DNA of 5,511 nt from Lactobacillus sp. Lineage in GTDB: Bacteria; Bacillota; Bacilli; Lactobacillales; Lactobacillaceae. The stretch spans positions 44,247-49,757 of the forward strand of contig JAAVAW010000024.1 of assembly GCA_014803905.1 (NCBI GenBank), written 5' to 3'. Positions within the stretch are counted from its first letter, which is position 1. The number at the start of each line of letters is the position of its first letter. Of this stretch, positions 1 to 5,511 are shown piece by piece. Made by a program: the position numbers and the translations under genes. The notes beneath the pieces were generated by a model that was not told where the DNA came from, made no database searches, and worked only from the letters and a program-made list of their open reading frames with translations.

Positions 1-3000
1 CAAACTAATAACAACTTGATCAGAATTAATGATTTAGTTAAAGAGTTAAAAGATCGAGTAGAACCACTGCATGAACAAAGTTCTTTAGCTAAAGAATATC
101 AATTTACTAAAGAAAAACTTGATAAGGATTTAAAACAATTACTGGCTTTAGAAATTGAAGATCTTGATCAGGAAAAACAAAAAGTAGCAGAAAAATCTAA
201 GAAAAATCAAGCTTTGCTAAATAGACTAGATGATGAAGTTAATAAAAGTAAAAATAATCTAGAAAAATATCGCGAAGAATATGCGGGTTGGCATGAAAAA
301 AAAGATCAACAACAAAAATCCTTATTAAATTTGACACAGGAAATTGCGCAACTTAATACTGATTTACAAATAAAAGAGCAATCCAGTCAGTATGATGAAG
401 CAACCCGTAAGGAATATGAAGCCCAAAAAGCTGAACTTCAAAAACAAAAAACTAGTTTGGAACAACAACTCAATAACTTACAGACTGATTTGGCCAACGA
501 AAAAGCAAAGTTAGCCAAATTAAACGATAAAAAACAAGAATTAACTAATGCATTAAAACAAGATCCTGCTCAATTAAATCAACAATTAGAAAATGTACGT
601 GCGGAATACATTGATGTGTTACAAGCGCAGACATCTACTAATAATCAAATTGTTTATTTAAAGAATGAATTGGAAAGAAATCATCAAGCCAAACTTTCTA
701 ATTCAGATGTAGAAAAGGAACTTAAATCTGCGCAGTCTCTTTTAGCCGAATTGAAAGATCAGGGTAGTAAGTTAGTTGAGAAACGTCATGAATTAGAAGA
801 AAAATTTGCTTTTCAAAAAAATAAGGTGGCTCAAGCGCAACAAGTTGAGGCGCAATTAGAACAAAAGATAAGAAGTACTGAAAGCAAAATAGCGCAATAT
901 CAGGCTCAATTAAATGGTCTGAAGCGATTGCAAGATCGTCATGAAGGTTATTATGCCGGGGTTAAGTATGTTTTAAATCAACAAGATAAATTAACAGGTG
1001 TAGTTGGCGTAATTGGCGAGTTAATTAGTTTCCCGGTTGAATTAGAGGCTGCTATTAGTACGGCCTTAGGCGCAGGAGTCCAAAATGTTGTTACTAAAAC
1101 ACGTGAAGATGCTCGTGATGCAATTAATTTATTAAAAAATAATCATGCGGGACGAGCTACCTTTTTGCCTTTGGATGGAGTAAGACAAAATTCAATGGCT
1201 AATTCAACTTTAACTACTTTAAAATCAATTGATGGTTTTATTGGAGTGGCGGCAGATCTAGTTTCAACCAAGTCAGATCAGGACATTTCAAAAGCAATTA
1301 ATTATTTATTGGGTAATGTTTTAGTCGCCCAAGATATGAGTACGGCTTTAAGGATTCAAAATCGTACTGGTCATTTTTATCGAATTGTAACTTTAGAAGG
1401 AGATATTATTAGTCCTGGGGGAAGTATGACAGGTGGGGCACGTAATCGGCGTACCAATTCTCCGCTTCAAACTAATAGTGAAATTCAAAAAATTCAAACT
1501 AATATTTCATCTTTACAAGAACTATTAACTATTGATAAGTCTAAATTAAAGAAGTTAAAAACCACTTCAACTACTGATACTGATACTTTCACAGAATTAC
1601 AAAATAACTTACAAAAAGTTAATCAACAAATTAATGAACAAGCTATTAGATATCAAAGTCAGGAACAAGAACTTCGTCGCTTAGAAAAAGTTAAAAATGT
1701 TCAAGATGCTGAGCAAAAAGCAAAAATCTTAGAAGCCGAAAATTTGAATAAGCAACTATCTGAAGAGAAGCAGAAGCAAGTTGAATTAGGACAAAAAGCA
1801 AACTCTCTTAAAGCAAAAATGGATCAACTTAAAGAAACACTAGCTGATCTAGATGAAGCTTATGCCAAAATTCAAGCACAACTTAGCAATTTAAATTCTG
1901 AAATTGCGGTTGTGAAAAATCAAACTGCTAATTTACAAAGTCAGAAAGTACAAAATAAACAATCAAGAGAGAATACTAATAAACAAATTGGTGATTTAGA
2001 CAATAAGATAGCTGCTTTAGCAGAAGCTGGTAATAGTGGGAAAACTACTGCTGAAATTAATGAGGAAATAAAACAGTTAACTTTGCAAAAAGAGCAATTA
2101 ACGACTGAGTTAGCTGAGGCTAATAAGTTTTTAGGAAAACAAGAAGCCAAAATTAATCAATTAGAGTCTCTTTCAAATAGAAATTATGATTTACGCAAAG
2201 ACGCGGCTCAAGAGCAAGAACAATATTCGGTTGAATTGAGTAAACTAACGGGACAAATTGATCAACGATTAACTGAATTACGTGAAGAATATTCATTAAC
2301 GTTTGAAGCTGCCCTAGATCTTTGTGGTCAAGCCAATACGCCCGAATATCGTGATCAACTACAACGAGCAGTTAAATTAAATAGAATGTCACTTGATGAT
2401 ATTGGACCAGTCAATATGAGTTCAATTGAAGAATATGAAGACGTTAAAACACGTTATGACTTTCTCAATAATCAACAAAATGATTTGCTTAAGGCGCGCC
2501 AAGATATTGAAGAATCTATGGCAGCTCTAGATGAAACTGTAAAGACAAGATTTAGTGATACTTTTAATAGAATAGAAGAAAAATTTGAAAAGATTTTCCC
2601 ATTAATGTTTGGTGGTGGTCATGCAAAACTCGTTTTGACTGAGCCAGAGGATCTATTAAATACTGGAGTAGATATTATTGCCCAGCCACCTGGTAAAAAA
2701 TTACAAGGTTTAGGCTTACTTTCCGGTGGTGAAAGAGCATTAACGGCAATAACTTTGTTATTTGCTATCTTAGAAGTAAATCCAACGCCATTTTGTATCT
2801 TAGATGAGGTAGAGGCAGCTTTAGATGATGCAAATGTATCTCGTTTTGCTAAATTCTTAAGCCGCTATAATTCTTCAACTCAATTTATTGTCATTACTCA
2901 TAGACGGGGCACTATGGAACAGGCGGATCAGCTCTATGGAGTAGTAATGCAAGAATCTGGAGTATCACAAATTTTGTCGGTATCATTAAAAGAAATAAAA

Positions 3001-3015
3001 GATGAGGTGAAATAA
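1..3015 (+). CDS. smc: Chromosome segregation/condensation ATPase SMC, 5' end missing
   Basis: ATPase subunit of the bacterial SMC-ScpAB condensin, which extrudes and organises DNA loops on the nucleoid. The frame is open from base 1 to TAA at 3013-3015 (1004 codons). SMC proteins are usually near 1190 residues, so about 180 are missing, including the Walker A head half. Visible in order: first coiled-coil arm (about 1-940, Gln/Lys/Glu-rich, with a joint-like stretch near 595-660); hinge (about 946-1440, from GYYAG to the Gly-rich GGSMTGGA at 1417-1440); return coiled coil (about 1480-2560, with the conserved LDDIGPVN stretch near 2390-2415); and C-terminal head. The head has signature LSGGE (2719-2733), Walker B FCILDE (2791-2808, catalytic Glu at 2806), D-loop ALDDAN (about 2818-2835) and switch His (2899-2901). 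All C-terminal ATPase motifs are intact. The TTG at 16 is internal, not a start. Identification is from family motifs and is firm. Confidence 0.97.
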   Translation, partial: QTNNNLIRINDLVKELKDRVEPLHEQSSLAKEYQFTKEKLDKDLKQLLALEIEDLDQEKQKVAEKSKKNQALLNRLDDEVNKSKNNLEKYREEYAGWHEKKDQQQKSLLNLTQEIAQLNTDLQIKEQSSQYDEATRKEYEAQKAELQKQKTSLEQQLNNLQTDLANEKAKLAKLNDKKQELTNALKQDPAQLNQQLENVRAEYIDVLQAQTSTNNQIVYLKNELERNHQAKLSNSDVEKELKSAQSLLAELKDQGSKLVEKRHELEEKFAFQKNKVAQAQQVEAQLEQKIRSTESKIAQYQAQLNGLKRLQDRHEGYYAGVKYVLNQQDKLTGVVGVIGELISFPVELEAAISTALGAGVQNVVTKTREDARDAINLLKNNHAGRATFLPLDGVRQNSMANSTLTTLKSIDGFIGVAADLVSTKSDQDISKAINYLLGNVLVAQDMSTALRIQNRTGHFYRIVTLEGDIISPGGSMTGGARNRRTNSPLQTNSEIQKIQTNISSLQELLTIDKSKLKKLKTTSTTDTDTFTELQNNLQKVNQQINEQAIRYQSQEQELRRLEKVKNVQDAEQKAKILEAENLNKQLSEEKQKQVELGQKANSLKAKMDQLKETLADLDEAYAKIQAQLSNLNSEIAVVKNQTANLQSQKVQNKQSRENTNKQIGDLDNKIAALAEAGNSGKTTAEINEEIKQLTLQKEQLTTELAEANKFLGKQEAKINQLESLSNRNYDLRKDAAQEQEQYSVELSKLTGQIDQRLTELREEYSLTFEAALDLCGQANTPEYRDQLQRAVKLNRMSLDDIGPVNMSSIEEYEDVKTRYDFLNNQQNDLLKARQDIEESMAALDETVKTRFSDTFNRIEEKFEKIFPLMFGGGHAKLVLTEPEDLLNTGVDIIAQPPGKKLQGLGLLSGGERALTAITLLFAILEVNPTPFCILDEVEAALDDANVSRFAKFLSRYNSSTQFIVITHRRGTMEQADQLYGVVMQESGVSQILSVSLKEIKDEVK
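3004..3010 (+). promoter_or_regulatory. Ribosome binding site of ftsY inside the smc 3' end
   Basis: GAGGTGA lies 4 bases before the ATG at 3015 and is part of the last smc codons. It supports that ATG as the ftsY start. With the stop/start overlap it would let ribosomes finishing smc re-initiate on ftsY. Confidence 0.8.
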
Positions 3016-4508
3016 TGGGATTATTCGATCGTATAAAAAAATCTTTATTTAATAAAAAAGATAAAGATACAGAAGAAGAATCTAAAAATGAAACTTCCTT
3101 GGCGGAAAGGGAAACTAAGATTGAAGATAACTCGATTGAAAACAGTCAAGGGGCTCAAACCAAAAATGAAGATATAGAAGATATTGAAGTCCCTAAGTTA
3201 ACTCCTGCTATTGAAGAAGAAACAGAAAAAGCCAGTGAAACAGAAGCTTCTGAGCATGAAGGTGAAGCTCCAACTGAAGAAAAAAGTGAAGAAGTAACAG
3301 ACACTTCTGACACACTAGGTAAAGTTGAAACGCAGTCCAATGCTCAAGAAAGTAAAAAGGAAGCAACTAGTGAAACTATAACTGCAGAAGTTGAAGAAAA
3401 TTCACCAAGTAGTGAAGAAAGTGAAACTAGTAGTGATAAGCTTGAAAGTGCTGCAGAAACAAGCGAAACTATCACTACCTCGACTGAATCTGAGATAGAA
3501 GAAAATATAGTTGACACTAGTGAGGATGAAAAAAACGAACCAGAAGAAAAAGAGGTAGGAGAAGAGACTGAAGAAGCAGACCAGGAAAAGTATGATAAAG
3601 GTCTTGAAAAAACTAACCGTACTTTTGGTGAAAGATTAAATGCTTTCTTCGCAAAATTCAGAAGTGTTGATGAAGATTTCTTTGACGATCTTGAAGATCT
3701 ACTAATTGAATCAGATGTTGGTTATGAAACTGCCATGCAATTAACTGATTCCTTACGTGATGAAGCAAAATTACAAAAGGCTAAAAGTCACGATGAATTA
3801 AAACAAGTGGTTGTTGAAAAATTAGTTGAAATTTATGATCAAGGTGAAAATAATAAAGATTCAGCCTTAACTTATGATCCAGATGCAAAACCAAATGTTT
3901 ATCTTTTTGTCGGTGTTAATGGCGCAGGTAAAACTACAACCATTGGTAAATTAGCTAAAAGATTAAAAGATGCTGGCAAATCAGTAATGATGGTTGCTGG
4001 TGATACATTTAGAGCAGGTGCCGTTGAACAATTAGTTGAATGGGGCAAGCGTGACGGTGTTGAAGTAATCACTGGAAAAGAAAATGCTGATCCTGCTTCA
4101 GTAGTGTATGATGGAGTAAGTAAAGCTAAAGAACAAGGGATTGATTACTTATTAGTTGATACTGCTGGTCGTTTGCAAAATAAAGTTAACTTAATGAATG
4201 AGCTTGATAAAATTGAACGAACAATCAAGAAGATTTTACCTGATCAACCAAATGAAGTTTTATTAGTGTTAGATGGCTCAACCGGACAAAACGCCTTGTT
4301 ACAAGCCAAGGACTTTAATAAGACTACCGAATTGACAGGTCTTGTTCTAACCAAACTTGATGGTTCATCTAAGGGTGGAGTAGTTATTGCCATTAGAAAT
4401 GAAATGAACTTACCAGTAAAGCTTGTTGGTCTAGGAGAAAAAGTTGATGACTTGGCTGATTTTGATGCTGAGAAATTTGCAATTGGCTTATTCCAAGGTT
4501 TGATTTAA
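3015..4508 (+). CDS. ftsY: Signal recognition particle receptor FtsY (SRP GTPase)
   Basis: Membrane-associated GTPase that pairs with Ffh of the SRP to deliver ribosomes making membrane proteins to the Sec translocon. The protein has 497 residues. Residues 1-18 (MGLFDRIKKSLFNKK and on) look like a basic amphipathic membrane-binding helix. Residues about 19-195 form a Glu/Ser/Thr-rich acidic A domain. The N domain runs about 195-290. The G domain has G1 GVNGAGKTT (300-308, Lys306), G2 DTFRAGA (330-336), G3 DTAGR (382-386), G4 TKLDG (446-450) and closing GLGEKVDDL (472-480). All GTPase motifs are intact. DTFRAGA and the absence of a C-terminal Met-rich M domain favour FtsY over Ffh. The NG core of about 300 residues matches the family. 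The A domain is long for a Firmicute: B. subtilis FtsY is about 330 residues in all, and E. coli FtsY is also about 497. The start is set by the site at 3004-3010 and the family-typical N-terminus. The ATG shares one base with the smc stop, so the two genes are probably co-transcribed. Confidence 0.97.
   Translation: MGLFDRIKKSLFNKKDKDTEEESKNETSLAERETKIEDNSIENSQGAQTKNEDIEDIEVPKLTPAIEEETEKASETEASEHEGEAPTEEKSEEVTDTSDTLGKVETQSNAQESKKEATSETITAEVEENSPSSEESETSSDKLESAAETSETITTSTESEIEENIVDTSEDEKNEPEEKEVGEETEEADQEKYDKGLEKTNRTFGERLNAFFAKFRSVDEDFFDDLEDLLIESDVGYETAMQLTDSLRDEAKLQKAKSHDELKQVVVEKLVEIYDQGENNKDSALTYDPDAKPNVYLFVGVNGAGKTTTIGKLAKRLKDAGKSVMMVAGDTFRAGAVEQLVEWGKRDGVEVITGKENADPASVVYDGVSKAKEQGIDYLLVDTAGRLQNKVNLMNELDKIERTIKKILPDQPNEVLLVLDGSTGQNALLQAKDFNKTTELTGLVLTKLDGSSKGGVVIAIRNEMNLPVKLVGLGEKVDDLADFDAEKFAIGLFQGLI
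3069..3590 (+). repeat. Low-complexity acidic region encoding the FtsY A domain
   Basis: Residues about 19-192 of FtsY are dominated by Glu, Ser, Thr and Lys. By hand count, about 52 Glu and 10 Asp fall in about 178 residues, roughly 35% acidic. The DNA is rich in GAA codons and strongly purine-biased. A small imperfect repeat is visible: TSETIT is encoded at 3366-3383 and again at 3459-3476, each followed shortly by an acidic run ending EEN. In other bacteria this domain is poorly conserved and contributes to membrane and translocon contact. It is probably disordered. Confidence 0.75.
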
Positions 4509-4515
4509 GTGTTTT

Positions 4516-4521
4516 AAGGAG
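4516..4521 (+). promoter_or_regulatory. Strong ribosome binding site of the dipeptidase gene
   Basis: AAGGAG lies 7 bases before the ATG at 4529, close to the ideal Shine-Dalgarno match and spacing for low-GC Gram-positives. It fixes the dipeptidase start. The whole gap to the ftsY stop is 20 bases (4509-4528), which leaves no room for a promoter or terminator between the genes. Confidence 0.88.
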
Positions 4522-4528
4522 AAAATTT

Positions 4529-5511
4529 ATGAGTAAATTAAGTGCATGTACCACAATTTTAGTAGGAAAAAAGGCATCAATTGACGGATCAACTATGATT
4601 GCCCGTAATGATGATACTTTCCGCCCAATTACCCCACAACGTTTTATCATTGAACCCGCCGTTAAAGGCGAAAAGGGACGCAAAATTAAATCATGGCTTA
4701 ATAAGTTCCAAATGGAATTACCTGAAAATGCGCAACGTGTACCAGCTGTGCCTAATGTAGATTACAAGACTCAAGGGTACTATGATGAAAGTGGTATTAA
4801 TGAAGAAAATGTCGCTATGTCATGTACTGAGTCTACTTATGGTAACGAAAGAACTTTAGCTTTTGATCCATTAGTAAAAGATGGTCTTGATGAAGATTGT
4901 ATGCAAACTGTAGTTTTACCATATATTCATTCTGCTCGTGATGGGGTGCAATACCTTGGTAAATTAATTGCTAAATATGGTTCTCCAGCAGGAAATTCCG
5001 TTTTATTTAGTGATAAAGATGAAGTTTGGTACATGGAAATTGTTACTGGTCACCACTGGGTTGCACAACGTATTCCAGATGATTGTTATGCAGCAACTGG
5101 TAACCGTGTGGCAATTCAACAAGTTGACTTTAACGATCCTGATAACTTTATGTGGTCAGAAGGAATTCAAGAATTTGTTGAAGAACATGATTTAAATCCT
5201 GATCACGAAGGTTGGAATTTCCGTCACATTTTTGGTACTTACACTGAACAAGATCGTCACTACAATACTAGTCGTCAATGGTACATTCAAAAGTACTTTA
5301 ACCCTGATATTGAACAAGATCCTGAAGATGGAGATATTCCATTTATTCGTCGTGCTAACAAGAAAATTACCCGTGAAGATATTGAATATCTTTTAGGTTC
5401 TCACTATCAAGATACGCCATATGATCCATATGGAAAGGGAACAGAAGAAGAAAAGCACCGCTATCGTCCAATTGGTTTGAACAGAACCCAAAACTCACAT
5501 ATTTTACAAAT
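4529..5511 (+). CDS. pepD: Family C69 (PepD-type) dipeptidase, 3' end missing
   Basis: Probable cytoplasmic dipeptidase of the Ntn-hydrolase superfamily, which in lactobacilli splits dipeptides in the last steps of peptide use. The frame is open from ATG 4529 through the window end (327 full codons). Relatives such as L. helveticus PepDA are about 470 residues, so about 145 C-terminal residues should lie beyond. The N-terminus MSKLSACTTILVGKKAS continues to DGSTMIARNDD. Cys7 is at the expected place of the catalytic nucleophile, followed by the family's DGS and AR(N/S)xD pattern. Other family-like stretches are CTESTYGNERTL (about residues 96-107), SARDGVQYLGKLI, SPAGNSVLF, VWYMEIVTGHHW and YAATGNRVAI. 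There is no signal peptide. A strong ribosome binding site precedes it, 20 bases after ftsY. AAC and TAC codons are commoner than in smc, which suggests higher expression. Family assignment is firm. Which pepD paralogue (lactobacilli carry several) and the exact substrate range are not determined, so the symbol is generic. Confidence 0.93.
   Translation, partial: MSKLSACTTILVGKKASIDGSTMIARNDDTFRPITPQRFIIEPAVKGEKGRKIKSWLNKFQMELPENAQRVPAVPNVDYKTQGYYDESGINEENVAMSCTESTYGNERTLAFDPLVKDGLDEDCMQTVVLPYIHSARDGVQYLGKLIAKYGSPAGNSVLFSDKDEVWYMEIVTGHHWVAQRIPDDCYAATGNRVAIQQVDFNDPDNFMWSEGIQEFVEEHDLNPDHEGWNFRHIFGTYTEQDRHYNTSRQWYIQKYFNPDIEQDPEDGDIPFIRRANKKITREDIEYLLGSHYQDTPYDPYGKGTEEEKHRYRPIGLNRTQNSHILQ

Noticed and set aside
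16..18. TTG as the start codon of the first gene
   Set aside because: The reading frame is open to base 1, there is no ribosome site before it, and starting there would leave an SMC without its Walker A half. It is an internal Leu codon of a gene cut by the window edge.
1417..1440. Gly-rich GGSMTGGA stretch as a nucleotide-binding loop
   Set aside because: It is the conserved Gly-rich end of the SMC hinge, involved in hinge dimerisation and DNA contact. The true Walker A lies upstream of the window.
1941..2150. 69-codon open frame on the - strand
   Set aside because: It lies wholly antisense to the SMC coiled coil. Its Ser/Leu/Phe/Cys-rich product is what reverse-reading Glu/Lys/Gln-rich codons gives, and it matches no family I recognise.
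3155..3340. 61-codon open frame on the - strand
   Set aside because: It is antisense to the acidic FtsY A domain. The Ser/Val-rich composition is the mirror of GAA- and ACT-rich codons, with no independent gene signal.
4332..4337. TTGACA resembling a -35 box upstream of the dipeptidase
   Set aside because: No acceptable -10 box lies 16-18 bases downstream (the 17-base position reads ACTTGA), and the hexamer encodes conserved FtsY residues just before TKLDG.
4509..4528. Possible terminator or promoter between ftsY and the dipeptidase
   Set aside because: The gap is only 20 bases, is taken up by the ribosome site, and has no inverted repeat or T-tract.
4393..4683. 96-codon open frame on the - strand across the ftsY/dipeptidase junction
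   Set aside because: It overlaps two confidently identified genes and their ribosome site, and shows no recognisable domain.
4968..5195. 75-codon open frame on the + strand
   Set aside because: It sits out of frame inside the dipeptidase, whose own frame is continuous and has family motifs through this stretch.

Overview
The window is AT-rich and fully coding on the + strand. It holds three consecutive genes: the 3' part of smc (chromosome condensin), a complete ftsY (SRP receptor), and the 5' part of a family C69 dipeptidase gene of the pepD type. The smc-ftsY order is the conserved Firmicute arrangement, usually with rnc just upstream. A C69 PepD-type dipeptidase, a long Glu-rich FtsY A domain and strong AT bias in third codon positions suggest a lactobacillus, perhaps near the L. 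johnsonii/gasseri/acidophilus group. The species cannot be fixed from this sequence.

Layout: 1-3015 is SMC, with its N-terminal head half (Walker A) lying before the window. 3015-4508 is FtsY, whose ATG overlaps the smc stop codon by one base. 4509-4528 is a 20-base spacer carrying a strong ribosome binding site. 4529-5511 is the dipeptidase, open to the window end. There is no intergenic stretch long enough to hide another gene. I saw no RNA gene, mobile element, CRISPR array, inverted-repeat terminator or convincing promoter.

How the genes relate: SMC organises and helps segregate the chromosome (with ScpA and ScpB, not seen here). FtsY docks signal recognition particle-ribosome complexes at the membrane. 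Their one-base overlap points to one transcript and probably coupled translation. The dipeptidase is a peptide-catabolism enzyme with no evident functional tie to the other two, but it is close enough to be read through from ftsY. Its codon use shifts toward the pattern of more strongly expressed genes.

Nothing here looks like a new system. The points most worth a second look are the large low-complexity acidic domain of FtsY with a small internal repeat, the dipeptidase placed directly behind ftsY, and the stepwise change in codon use across the three genes.
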